A DNA stretch of 26,997 nt from Lachnospiraceae bacterium (GTDB taxonomy: Bacteria; Bacillota; Clostridia; Lachnospirales; Lachnospiraceae): positions 1-26,997 of the forward strand of contig JAEDCX010000029.1 in the NCBI GenBank assembly GCA_016293925.1, read 5' to 3'. Positions 15,198 through 23,169 of the stretch are shown piece by piece; within the stretch, counting starts at the first letter, position 1, and every line of letters begins with the position of its first letter. The notes below the pieces were generated by a model, which was not told the origin of the DNA, ran no database searches, and was given only the letters and a program-made list of their open reading frames with translations. Position numbers and translations under genes: made by a program.

Positions 15198-16502
15198 ATG
15201 ACAGAGAGCAATGTAGAACGGCCCGGCAGGGCACTTCTGGTTGGACTGGATACCGGAGAGGATTCTTTTTTCCGGCAGTCCATGGAGGAACTGGGAAATC
15301 TGGCGGAAGCCTGTGAGATGGAGCCGGTCGGTACGGTAATCCAGAAGAGCAGAGAGGTGAATCAGGCATTCTATATCGGACCGGGTAAGGTGGAGGAAGT
15401 GCGGGAGCTTGCGGAGGAACTGGATGCGGATCTGGTGATATTCGATAATGCACTGACTCCGTCCCAGCTGCGGAATCTGCAGGATGCGATCGGCAGGGCG
15501 GTTATGGACAGAACTACGCTGATTCTGGAGATTTTCGCCACCAGAGCGAAGACCAGGGAGGCCATGCTGCAGGTGGAGTGCGCAAGACTGCAATATATTC
15601 TGCCGCGGCTGGTCGGACTCGGGACGGCACTCAGCAGACAGGGTGGCGGAAGCGGCAGCAGGAGCAATAAGGGTGCCGGGGAGAAGAAACTGGAGCTGGA
15701 CAGGAGACGTCTGGAAGCAAGACTGGCAGAGTGCAGAAGAGAATTGAAGGAAGTCGGCGAGAAGCGGATGACACAGCGGAAACTGCGGGAACAGGCAGGG
15801 ATTCCGCGGGTGGCGTTGGTCGGATATACCAATGCGGGCAAATCCACGTTGCTGAATGCGATGATCGAGGCGTATTCCAGGGGAGAAGAGCGGGAAGAAC
15901 GCAAAGTCATGGCGAAGGATATGCTCTTTGCCACACTGGATACGACGGTCAGGAGAATTGCTCCGGCCGGCAGACAGCCGATCCTCCTGTCGGACACGGT
16001 AGGATTCATTCATAAGTTGCCCCATAATCTGGTGGAGGCGTTCCGATCCACGCTGGAGGAAACGATACAGGCGGATCTGCTGGTGATTGTGGTGGATGCG
16101 TCCGATGAGGATCATCGGGAGCAGATCCGGGTGACACGGGAGACGCTGCGGGAGATCGGTGCAGGCAATGTCCCGGTAATCTACGCATATAACAAAGCCG
16201 ACCGGTATCCGGAAGAGGGTTTGTATCCCCGGGTTCAGGGAGACCGGATCTATTTGTCGGCACTTCAGGGCGTTGGCCTGCAGGAATTATATGATCTGAT
16301 TTTGGAGACGCTCTCGGATCGGTTCCGGGAGTGTGAGATGCTCCTGCCCTACCAACGGGGAGATGTGGTGTCTGCCCTGAATGAACAGGGAGCAGTGAGG
16401 GAACAGGAGTACACCGAGCAGGGAATTCGGCTGCGGGTGTGCTGCAGTATAGCGGATTACAACCGTTATCGGGAATATATTACGAAAGTGGAAGAGTCGT
16501 GA
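15198..16502 (+). CDS. hflX: GTPase HflX (ribosome-associated)
   Basis: The 434-aa protein shows the HflX layout. The N-terminal domain carries QAFYIGPGKVEEV and FDNALTPSQLRNLQDAI, then RTTLILEIFATRAKTREAMLQVE. The Gly-rich linker GGGSGSRSNKGAGEKKLELD and a coiled helical pair follow, and then the GTPase domain: G1 GYTNAGKST, G3 SDTVGFIHKLPHNLVEAFRST (cut here at the conserved patch) and G4 NKAD. HflX binds the 50S subunit and splits or rescues stalled ribosomes, notably after heat or antibiotic stress in bacteria studied. ATG 15198 is preferred over upstream in-frame starts because AAGGG lies 7 nt before it and the extra 37 residues do not look like HflX. The next gene overlaps its stop codon. 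Confidence 0.94.
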   Translation: MTESNVERPGRALLVGLDTGEDSFFRQSMEELGNLAEACEMEPVGTVIQKSREVNQAFYIGPGKVEEVRELAEELDADLVIFDNALTPSQLRNLQDAIGRAVMDRTTLILEIFATRAKTREAMLQVECARLQYILPRLVGLGTALSRQGGGSGSRSNKGAGEKKLELDRRRLEARLAECRRELKEVGEKRMTQRKLREQAGIPRVALVGYTNAGKSTLLNAMIEAYSRGEEREERKVMAKDMLFATLDTTVRRIAPAGRQPILLSDTVGFIHKLPHNLVEAFRSTLEETIQADLLVIVVDASDEDHREQIRVTRETLREIGAGNVPVIYAYNKADRYPEEGLYPRVQGDRIYLSALQGVGLQELYDLILETLSDRFRECEMLLPYQRGDVVSALNEQGAVREQEYTEQGIRLRVCCSIADYNRYREYITKVEES

Positions 16503-17689
16503 CCGGGAAGAGGAAAGAGAAGAAACAGGATGGAATATGCCGCACAAAAAGATCCAGATGGCTGTGGATTCTGGAATTGGATTGTCTGTGCCTTGTGGTT
16601 GCATTGAATGTTCTCGCGTGGAAGAGTAACGTTTTCTGTGACTGGTATGCAGCCAGGGTTCTGCCGCTGTGGGTAGGTTCCTACGGACGATTGACGGGGC
16701 TTGCGCCTTTCTCGGTGGGGGAATGGATGATTGTCCTGCTGCTGGTATTGCTGGCACTGGCGATTGTGCTGATCCTGCCGGCGATCCTTGCAAGACATCG
16801 TGCTGCAGGAAGATGGATCAGGCGATTCTATCAGTTTCTGGGCTGCCTGGTTCTGCCGGTCTGTCTGTTGATGACATTGAACTGTACGATATTGTACCAT
16901 TGTACCAGACTGACGGAGAAGGTCAGGGATACAGTCCGGGAACAGGGGATTGAGACAGAGGAGGGCGGACTTCCTGCCGGATATACGGCCCGGGATCTGC
17001 TGGACATCTACGAACTCATGGTGGAACGGAGCAATGATCTGGCATTGCAGATGTCCCGGGATGCAGACGGTAATGTGATGTATGAAGAGGACATGTGGGA
17101 GCAGGCGGTGGAGTATCTGCACGGGCAGGCGGAGAGGTATCCGCGGCTTAAGGGCTATTATCCCAGAACCAAGGAGATCCGGAATTCCTGGTTTCTGAGT
17201 CAGCAGTATATTGCAGGGTACTATTTCCCGTTTTCTATGGAATCCAATATCAACAGCGTCATGTATATCATGAATAAGCCCTTTACCATCTGCCATGAAC
17301 TGGTACATATCCATGGATATATCTATGAGGACGAGGCCAATTATCTTGCCTATGTGGCATGTGTGGAATCCGGGAATCCCATGTTTGAATACAGTGCGTA
17401 TCTTGGCGTGATGGGATATGTGTACCGGGATCTGGCAGGGTATGTGGAGCAGGGACGGATCAGTGCGGATGATATTCCGCGGATGAGCGAGCGGGTGTGG
17501 CTGGACAGTGTTTTCCTGACAGAGGAAGCCTGGGACAAGGTGGAGAAGCAGTCGTTTCTGAATACGGAATCGGTGGAGAAAGCTACGGACGTCGCCATGG
17601 ACGCCTCCCTGAAATGGAACGGGGTTGCAAACGGAATCGACAGTTACAGCGATGTTGTTCTTTTGCTGCTGGAATACTACGCACAATAG
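16499..17689 (+). CDS. DUF3810-type membrane protein, putative zinc metallopeptidase
   Basis: The protein (396 aa from GTG 16499) has three hydrophobic segments in its N-terminal third (about residues 22-42, 75-98 and 115-138), followed by a large domain with the zinc-peptidase motif HELVH at 266-270 and a downstream EDEANYLAY that could give the third ligand. This matches the DUF3810 family as I remember it; the activity of that family is not known to me. The GTG start overlaps the hflX stop as GTGA, a typical coupling arrangement. An ATG at 16439 in the same frame would overlap hflX by 64 nt and is less likely. A nucleoid-associated protein gene follows 48 nt later, apparently in the same operon. 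The target is unknown. Confidence 0.75.
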   Translation: MTGKRKEKKQDGICRTKRSRWLWILELDCLCLVVALNVLAWKSNVFCDWYAARVLPLWVGSYGRLTGLAPFSVGEWMIVLLLVLLALAIVLILPAILARHRAAGRWIRRFYQFLGCLVLPVCLLMTLNCTILYHCTRLTEKVRDTVREQGIETEEGGLPAGYTARDLLDIYELMVERSNDLALQMSRDADGNVMYEEDMWEQAVEYLHGQAERYPRLKGYYPRTKEIRNSWFLSQQYIAGYYFPFSMESNINSVMYIMNKPFTICHELVHIHGYIYEDEANYLAYVACVESGNPMFEYSAYLGVMGYVYRDLAGYVEQGRISADDIPRMSERVWLDSVFLTEEAWDKVEKQSFLNTESVEKATDVAMDASLKWNGVANGIDSYSDVVLLLLEYYAQ

Positions 17690-17737
17690 AGAATCCCCCG
17701 GTGGCGGACAGAGAAGAGAGAATGGAGTATAAGAAAT

Positions 17738-18760
17738 ATGACCAAAGAGGATATTCGAATCAGTAAAGTAATCATGCATATCATGGACACGAACGTGGGA
17801 ATGCCGGTGTTGTCCAATCAGTTGATCGAGTTTGGATCGGATCTGGCGGATTTCCTGCGGGAACATATCTACAAGATTGCTTCGGGGGATGATGGGAAGC
17901 AGTGTGAATTCCATCAGCAGGAATCGGAGATTTTCCGGTTGTTAGACACCTATGATGACGAGAATTTTATCGAGATCTCACGGAAGATTGCAGAGTATCT
18001 CTATGAGATCATGCACGCCAACGTGGAGATTCCTTCCGCAGATCTGATGGTGGTTCGTTTCCGGATTCAGGAATTCGAGTATTTGGCACTGCTGAAGATG
18101 AATTACAAGGAGTTCTACACCCATCGAACCCTTCCGGGAGAGGACGGAACCAATTACAATGAGTTGTTCAAATACAGGTCGATTCTGCCCTCGGAGAGCC
18201 AACGGCTCCAGGAGGCTGCGGTTATCTGTCTGAATGACCTGAATGTGCGGGTGGTAGAGCGGAAATATGAGGTGAATGGGGAAAAGACGAATTATTTTTC
18301 TTATCTGTTCCTGAAATGCAAGGCCAAACTGTCGGACAAAACGAAACTGAATATCGTGACCAAGGCAATTGAGAATATTCAGAAGGACAACTACGACGAA
18401 TCCATGCAGTATGCGGTACAGATGAAGGCGAAGGAGATCATTCATGAAACGCTGGAGGAACAGGGAAGCTTCTCTGTCCGGGAGATTGCGGAGAAGGTGT
18501 TTGAAGAGAAACCGGAACTGAATGATGTTTTTCAGGAGAAAATGGAGAAATATGACATGGTACGGGAAGAGGTGGCTCCCAAGAGCGAGCGTACCATGAG
18601 GAAATACGAAACCCAGCATCTGATGACAGATACCGGTATCGAGATCAGGATTCCGATGGATCAGTACAAGGATCCTGACAGTGTGGAATTCATCACCAAT
18701 CCGGACGGTACCGTGTCGGTGCTGATTAAGAACATCGGACATATTCAGGCACGGTTTTAA
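17738..18760 (+). CDS. 37-kDa nucleoid-associated protein family (YejK/NdpA-like)
   Basis: The 340-aa protein has no signal or membrane segment. Its features, IRISKVIMHIMDTNVGMPVLS at the start (first 20 of which define the family feel), FLREHIYKIASGDD, DLMVVRFRIQEFEYLALLKMNYK and the closing IRIPMDQYKDPDSVEFITNPDG, resemble the nucleoid-associated protein family of which E. coli YejK is the best known member. These proteins associate with the chromosome; YejK has been linked to topoisomerase activity. It ends at a strong terminator shared with the convergent GH10 gene. It is probably cotranscribed with hflX and the DUF3810-like gene. The family assignment is from memory of clostridial homologues, so the function is less certain than the coding call. 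Confidence 0.72.
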   Translation: MTKEDIRISKVIMHIMDTNVGMPVLSNQLIEFGSDLADFLREHIYKIASGDDGKQCEFHQQESEIFRLLDTYDDENFIEISRKIAEYLYEIMHANVEIPSADLMVVRFRIQEFEYLALLKMNYKEFYTHRTLPGEDGTNYNELFKYRSILPSESQRLQEAAVICLNDLNVRVVERKYEVNGEKTNYFSYLFLKCKAKLSDKTKLNIVTKAIENIQKDNYDESMQYAVQMKAKEIIHETLEEQGSFSVREIAEKVFEEKPELNDVFQEKMEKYDMVREEVAPKSERTMRKYETQHLMTDTGIEIRIPMDQYKDPDSVEFITNPDGTVSVLIKNIGHIQARF

Positions 18761-18766
18761 GATGCC

Positions 18767-18810
18767 AAAAAGCGTATCCTGACGCATGACGCGAAAGGAT
18801 ACGCTTTTTT
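18767..18810. terminator. Bidirectional terminator between the nucleoid protein and GH10 genes
   Basis: AAAAAGCGTATCC (18767-18779) pairs with GGATACGCTTTTT (18797-18809) across a 17-nt loop. T runs on both strands let it serve both convergent genes. Confidence 0.88.
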
Positions 18811-18837
18811 ATTCGGATAGGAATCTTCATTCCATCA

Positions 18838-19872
18838 TCATGGATTGTATTTTTGTGCAACCGCCAGAACCGAATCGTAGGCTGCCTTGGGCTCACAATC
18901 CCCGTGGAAGAGCAGGGGGTAACTGGTTTCCCTGCGGAACCCGGTGAGCCAGCTTTCTTCATCCAGAAGGCACCAGAAGGTAACACAGTCAACATTTGCC
19001 TTGCGCTGAGTCTTCGCATCCAGATAAATCTCAAACAGTTTGGCATAGCGGTCGGCAAGCGCCTGCATGGATTGATCGGATGCATCGTTATTGTGGATAT
19101 CCAGTTCCGTTGCATGGATGACAAGCCCCAGTGCACCGTAGGTTTCAAGTGCCAGCCGGTAATCATCCAGTTCCGGCTCATCCATCAGAAGATGGGACTG
19201 CATTCCCATGCCGTCGATCAGTCCGCGGTCGAGTAACGGCTTCAGAATGTGTGCTACGATAAAGTCTCTCTTCCAGTGCTCGTATGTGGTATAGTCGTTG
19301 TAGAACAGAAGAACACCCGGTTCTGCATATTCACGGGCTGTTTCGAAGGCAGCGAAGATGAATTCTTCACCAACAATCTCCTGCCAGAGGGAACGGGGAC
19401 GGAAACCACCCTCATCCACGGCTTCGTTGACAACATCCCAGGCATAGATGACACCGGGATATTCGGCCTGAACGGCTGTCAGAACCGCACGGATGTATCC
19501 CCTCAGACGGGCCAGCATGGTTTCCTTATCTGCAAGCGGCGCTTTCTCGTCGTAGTTCTCATGGAAGAACCAGAAGGGCGTCTGGTTATGCCAGACCAGA
19601 GTATGACCCCTTAAGGGGATGTGGTTATCTCTGGCAAAATCAAGGTATTTCCGTACACGGTCAAGTGTTATGACCGGACATCTGTCATATTTGACCGGAT
19701 CCCGGGATATGGTCTCATAATCCAACAGGAACATCGGTTTCATCTCGTTCTCACAGGTAAAACTGTTGAACTCGCCTTTCACAAGTTCCAAGTGCTTCGG
19801 GGTATCCATATCCTTGCGGGAGATGGCTACACCAATCTTAAAGTAGGGTTCGTAAGCTTTTCTCAGGCTCAT
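18838..19872 (-). CDS. Intracellular GH10 endo-beta-1,4-xylanase
   Basis: The 344-aa protein is a single GH10 barrel. It shows the substrate-site motif GHTLVWHNQTP, the acid/base Glu150 in WDVVNEAVDE and the nucleophile Glu256 in ATELDIH. FWCLLDEESWL near the end matches the family's conserved Trp region. No signal peptide, carbohydrate-binding module or surface anchor is present, so it should work in the cytoplasm on imported xylo-oligosaccharides rather than on polymer. ATG 19872 is chosen because AGGAG lies just upstream; the 27 residues before it, if read from 19953, do not resemble a signal peptide. It is divergent from the lipoprotein and ABC importer genes, with a shared 387-nt control region. 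Confidence 0.92.
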   Translation of the reverse strand: MSLRKAYEPYFKIGVAISRKDMDTPKHLELVKGEFNSFTCENEMKPMFLLDYETISRDPVKYDRCPVITLDRVRKYLDFARDNHIPLRGHTLVWHNQTPFWFFHENYDEKAPLADKETMLARLRGYIRAVLTAVQAEYPGVIYAWDVVNEAVDEGGFRPRSLWQEIVGEEFIFAAFETAREYAEPGVLLFYNDYTTYEHWKRDFIVAHILKPLLDRGLIDGMGMQSHLLMDEPELDDYRLALETYGALGLVIHATELDIHNNDASDQSMQALADRYAKLFEIYLDAKTQRKANVDCVTFWCLLDEESWLTGFRRETSYPLLFHGDCEPKAAYDSVLAVAQKYNP

Positions 19873-20052
19873 AATTCTCCTCATTTCTGTGATACTATAT
19901 TTCGCTGACACATGAACTGCGGGGTGCATGTCCGCTATACGGGCATGTGCCATCGAAGGGTACAGGAAAAGAATACCAGATTGACAGCCGAAAACTAGCC
20001 TATTATGAGGATGTTGTGTTCATTTATTGCGGAATTGCCGTGGAATGCGCTC

Positions 20053-20119
20053 AACGGTATCGCAAATCGGTATCTTAAATCGATGGTAAATCGATATCGG
20101 CACAATAATTGTGCACAAT
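20053..20119. promoter_or_regulatory. Operator-like cluster between GH10 and the importer genes
   Basis: Three related direct repeats (AAATCGGTATC at 20064, AAATCGATGGT at 20077, AAATCGATATC at 20088) are followed by overlapping palindromes GCACAAT-A-ATTGTGC (20100-20114) and ATTGTGCACAAT (20108-20119). Such density in a divergent promoter region suggests regulator binding sites. Which regulator binds is unknown. Confidence 0.4.
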
Positions 20120-20159
20120 CCACAAAAATGGAGAGATGAAACAGTTAATTATAACGATA

Positions 20160-20194
20160 CTGTACAAAAACAAGTAAAATCTATGCGTGTACAG
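20160..20194. promoter_or_regulatory. Inverted repeat upstream of the lipoprotein promoter
   Basis: CTGTACA (20160-20166) and TGTACAG (20188-20194) form a 7-bp inverted repeat with a 21-nt spacer. Each arm holds a TGTACA palindrome, 27 nt apart, about 40 nt before the -10 box. It may be a paired operator. Confidence 0.35.
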
Positions 20195-20230
20195 GTAAAA
20201 AAAGTGTATTTATGGAAAAGGAATAAATCA

Positions 20231-20236
20231 TATAAT
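20231..20236 (+). promoter_or_regulatory. -10 element of the lipoprotein gene
   Basis: A perfect TATAAT lies 23 nt upstream of ATG 20260. The -35 region is A/T-rich without a consensus hexamer, which fits activator control. Confidence 0.4.
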
Positions 20237-20259
20237 GATCTTATAAGTAGGTGATTGCT

Positions 20260-20871
20260 ATGAAACATGCGAAACGTATTCGGATGAGCCGGAGAATCGG
20301 AAGGATACTGTTGCTCATGGCTGTGGTCGGGATGACTGTGGGATGCGGCAGGAACAGGCAGAGAGTCAATCCGATTGAACAGAACCGTTTTGAGGAAGCC
20401 CTTACCGGGAAGTGGGCGTACATTCATGACAAGGAAACCGTCGTGGCGGATTTTGAAGTGGACGGATCGGCTGTCTTTGAAAACGAACACTATACATATA
20501 CATCCGACGATCAGTTCATCTATCTGAAGAAGCGGGATGGTGAAAGCATGAAGCTCCGGTATGAGATGGATCAGAAGACCGGGGATTGCATGTATGTATA
20601 TATCCAGAGTACATATACCCGTCAGACCGGAGTGTCGACGGATGGTGTTGTGGGTGTCTGGAAGGAAGAAACGAAGAACTGGATGTTTGAGTTCACCGGC
20701 AAGAACACGTTTATGGAAGATGAATCCATGACGGGTTACTACGAAGTGGATGAAGCGGCAGGGACCATCAAACTGATGTATGGGGAGGCCTTGGAGGATA
20801 CCGTATTCTTCTTTCAGATTACCGATGACAAAATGTTTGTGGAATATCCCTGGATGATGGTTCGTATGTAA
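20260..20871 (+). CDS. Small lipoprotein with two tandem lipocalin-like repeats
   Basis: The 203-aa protein starts with a basic n-region, a hydrophobic core and the lipobox VGMTVGC, so it should be lipid-anchored on the outer face of the membrane. The mature part appears to be two related units. The first begins LTGKWAYIHDKETVVADFEV and the second VVGVWKEETKNWMFEFTGKN. Each follows a pattern of G-x-W, alternating hydrophobic strands, a Tyr-rich strand and a final strand around MYV or MFVEYPW. This is the look of small lipocalin-like or DUF5640-like beta domains, but no firm family was recognised. GTG 20251 is in frame; ATG 20260 is preferred because AGGTG lies just upstream. It sits 69 nt before the importer binding-protein gene and may assist that system. 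Confidence 0.75.
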   Translation: MKHAKRIRMSRRIGRILLLMAVVGMTVGCGRNRQRVNPIEQNRFEEALTGKWAYIHDKETVVADFEVDGSAVFENEHYTYTSDDQFIYLKKRDGESMKLRYEMDQKTGDCMYVYIQSTYTRQTGVSTDGVVGVWKEETKNWMFEFTGKNTFMEDESMTGYYEVDEAAGTIKLMYGEALEDTVFFFQITDDKMFVEYPWMMVRM

Positions 20872-20883
20872 TAATGGTGGGAA

Positions 20884-20917
20884 CGGACAATCCTGTCCGC
20901 TTTCATAGATTTTTTTC
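20884..20917 (+). terminator. Weak hairpin between the lipoprotein and binding-protein genes
   Basis: CGGACA (20884-20889) and TGTCCG (20894-20899) form a 6-bp stem with an ATCC loop; a seven-T run comes only at 20911-20917. The gap makes it at best a partial terminator. Confidence 0.3.
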
Positions 20918-20940
20918 AAACGCAAAAGGGAGGTTATGGA

Positions 20941-22200
20941 ATGAAAAAAAGAATTTTCGCAGCTCTTATGGCGGCTCTTATGGTAGTCGGCGTCGTAGGA
21001 TGCGGCAAAAAGGACAATGCCAAAGATGGCAAAACCAGCTTAACAATGTGGTGTATCGCTACAGAGAGCGATTCCAACAGAAAATCCTACGAGAAGTCTA
21101 TTCAGGATTTCAAGGACAATCATCCGGATATCGATTTCTCATGGGAGGCAATTGAGAACCAGGCATACAAGACCAAGATTAAGGCGGCTGTTTCCGCAAA
21201 CGAAATGCCGGATATTTTCTTCACATGGTCCTGTGCATTCCTTGGCGATTTCGTATCTGCAGGACGTGTTTACTGCGTGGATGATGTTTACAAGCAATAC
21301 GCAGATGAGCTTCCTGAGGTTATGATGGGTAACGTAAAATACGACGGCAAATATTACGGCGTGCCTATGACGATGAACATTGTTGGTATGTTCTGCAACA
21401 TGGAGATTCTGAAAGAGGTTGGGTATACGGCAGTACCTGCTACATACGATGAATTGATCGAATGCTGTGACAAGCTGGTTGCTGCAGGTAAGATTCCTTT
21501 CGGATGTTCCGGAAAAGAGACCTGGTGTGTAACCGAGTACCTTGAGTCCATCATCGAGAAGACAGCCGGTGCAACTGCACTGAATAAGATCTTTGCAGGC
21601 ACAGAGTCCTGGAACAATGCGGATGTTTCCAAGGCTGTTGGTATCTTCCAGGAGATGATTGAGAAGGGATACTTCGATCCTTCCGGTATCGCACTTACCA
21701 ATGACGAAGTAAAAGCTAACTTCATGGACGGTAAATATGCATTCTATATGAATGGTACCTGGAACTGTGCAGACTTCGATAAGGCTGGTTTGTCAGACAA
21801 GATTGTTGTTGCTGAATTCCCTGTTATCGACGCTTCCAAGTCACAGCTTGGTGAGTTGATCGGCGGACCTTCCGATACACTTGCGGTTGCACAGGATTCC
21901 AAGAACGCAAAACTTGCTGCTGAGTCAGCATTCGAACTTGCAAAGGGCATCTGCCACTACGGTTATCTGGATGGCTGCGGTCTTCCTGCATGGACACCGG
22001 ATTACGATACCTCATCTGTCAATCCGTTGACACAGTCCGTAGCAGAGATCTGTGCGAATGCAAGCCAGTATGTTCTTTTCGGTGATACAGCAATGACAGC
22101 CGAAAGTGCAACAATCTATCTTGAGTATGTCAGCAAGATTTATTCTTCTGAGATCAGCGGAGCAGACTTCGTATCCGGTCTTGTAGAGAAGATTAAATAA
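20941..22200 (+). CDS. ABC importer sugar-binding lipoprotein (solute-binding family 1)
   Basis: The 419-aa protein has a signal peptide with lipobox MVVGVVGC and then a family 1 extracellular solute-binding fold: TSLTMWCIATESDS, DIDFSWEAIENQAYKTKIKA, MPDIFFTWSCAFLGDF, YYGVPMTMNIVGMFCNMEI and DGKYAFYMNGTWN are the usual landmarks. It should capture an oligosaccharide and deliver it to the permeases that follow; the GH10 neighbour suggests xylo-oligosaccharides. GGGAGG lies 7 nt before ATG 20941. Codon choice is unlike its neighbours: by hand count Leu is CTT 14 of 23 and Pro is CCT 8 of 12, whereas the permease at 23170 uses CTT in only about 3 of 30 Leu. This points to high expression. A strong hairpin after its stop may reduce read-through to the permeases. 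Confidence 0.92.
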   Translation: MKKRIFAALMAALMVVGVVGCGKKDNAKDGKTSLTMWCIATESDSNRKSYEKSIQDFKDNHPDIDFSWEAIENQAYKTKIKAAVSANEMPDIFFTWSCAFLGDFVSAGRVYCVDDVYKQYADELPEVMMGNVKYDGKYYGVPMTMNIVGMFCNMEILKEVGYTAVPATYDELIECCDKLVAAGKIPFGCSGKETWCVTEYLESIIEKTAGATALNKIFAGTESWNNADVSKAVGIFQEMIEKGYFDPSGIALTNDEVKANFMDGKYAFYMNGTWNCADFDKAGLSDKIVVAEFPVIDASKSQLGELIGGPSDTLAVAQDSKNAKLAAESAFELAKGICHYGYLDGCGLPAWTPDYDTSSVNPLTQSVAEICANASQYVLFGDTAMTAESATIYLEYVSKIYSSEISGADFVSGLVEKIK

Positions 22201-22226
22201 CTCGGATGAATCAGAACAGGTAATAG

Positions 22227-22264
22227 AGCGGTTCTCATATGGGTTTCCTTTGAGAACCGCTTTT
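22227..22264 (+). terminator. Attenuating terminator between binding protein and permeases
   Basis: AGCGGTTCTCA (22227-22237) pairs perfectly with TGAGAACCGCT (22251-22261) around a 13-nt loop, followed by TTTTATT. It lies 27 nt after the binding-protein stop and just before the permease ribosome binding site. Partial termination here would give more binding protein than permease. Confidence 0.75.
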
Positions 22265-22279
22265 ATTAAGGATGGTCCT

Positions 22280-23164
22280 ATGAAAAAATTATACAGTAAC
22301 AAGCTTACAATATGTTTATTTCTGCTACCTGCCATTCTGCTGTTTGTGGGTGTTCTGGTAGCACCGATCGTTATGTCGCTCTATTACAGTTTTTTTGACT
22401 GGGATGGAATCAGTTCTACCAAGACATTTGTCGGATTCAACAATTACAAAGAGATGTTTACGGATGACACCATCAACATGGGGCTCGCATTAAAGAATAC
22501 CTGTATTCTTGCGTTGCTGTCTGTCGTGATACAGTTGCCGCTTTCCCTTTTTTTGGCATTACTGTTAGCGAAAGGCAGAAAAGGAGAAAGAGGGTTTCTT
22601 TCCGTGTATTTTATGCCTGTGCTGATCTCTACCGTAGTCATCGGTCAGCTGTGGATGAAGATCTACAATCCGGATTACGGTATTCTGAATGTGGCTTTGA
22701 GAAGTTTAGGGTTGGAGAAGTGGACCAGAATCTGGCTGGGCGACAAGAAAACAGCATTGTGGGCGGCCTTTGTTCCTACTTTGTGGCAATATGTAGGGTA
22801 CCATATGTTACTGCTGTATGCAGGCGTGAAGAGCGTTCCCCCGGAATACCGTGAGGCGGCTATGATTGACGGCGCACGGGAGGGGCAGATCAACAGGTAT
22901 ATTATCATCCCTTATATCAAGCCGATCTTGAAGATCAGTGTCATCTTTGCGGTGACGGGGTCCTTCAAATCCTTTGACTTGATCTATGTATTGACCAATG
23001 GTGGTCCCGCAGGAGCCACGCAGGTTCCCAGTACCCGAATGATTGAGTTACTGTTTACACGAAACCGATATGGTATGGGTAGTGCAATCGCCACCGTACT
23101 GATTGTTATGTGTTTCGTCGCGGCATTGCTGATCGGATTTTTCTTCAGGGAAAAGGAGGACTGA
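22280..23164 (+). CDS. ABC sugar importer permease, MalF/UgpA-like
   Basis: The 294-aa integral membrane protein has six hydrophobic segments and the inner-membrane EAA loop EYREAAMIDGAREGQINRYI with downstream IPYIKP, which contacts the ATPase. The N-terminal LTICLFLLPAILLFVGVLVAPIV (cut at the first helix) and SLYYSFFDWDG are typical of the first permease of sugar importers. ATG 22280 has TAAGGA 7 nt upstream and follows the attenuator hairpin. It pairs with the second permease 6 nt downstream. No ATP-binding subunit is encoded nearby, so a shared ATPase from elsewhere in the genome is expected. Confidence 0.93.
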   Translation: MKKLYSNKLTICLFLLPAILLFVGVLVAPIVMSLYYSFFDWDGISSTKTFVGFNNYKEMFTDDTINMGLALKNTCILALLSVVIQLPLSLFLALLLAKGRKGERGFLSVYFMPVLISTVVIGQLWMKIYNPDYGILNVALRSLGLEKWTRIWLGDKKTALWAAFVPTLWQYVGYHMLLLYAGVKSVPPEYREAAMIDGAREGQINRYIIIPYIKPILKISVIFAVTGSFKSFDLIYVLTNGGPAGATQVPSTRMIELLFTRNRYGMGSAIATVLIVMCFVAALLIGFFFREKED

Positions 23165-23169
23165 GTATC

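Noticed and set aside
15096..16115. 339-codon open frame on the minus strand
   Set aside because: Antisense to hflX, whose GTPase motifs are unambiguous.
16466..17914. Long 482-codon open frame on the minus strand
   Set aside because: It lies antisense to the DUF3810-like gene, has no convincing ribosome binding site and its translation is His/Pro/Gln-rich without domain motifs; it is a shadow of the real gene.
19981..20007. TTGACA followed by TATTAT as a possible plus-strand promoter
   Set aside because: The spacing is only 14 nt, too short for a sigma-A promoter, and it is more than 250 nt from the next plus-strand start.
20032..20052. Possible catabolite-response (cre) site around TGGAATGCGCTCAA
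   Set aside because: The central CG does not align with the cre consensus and several core positions fail.
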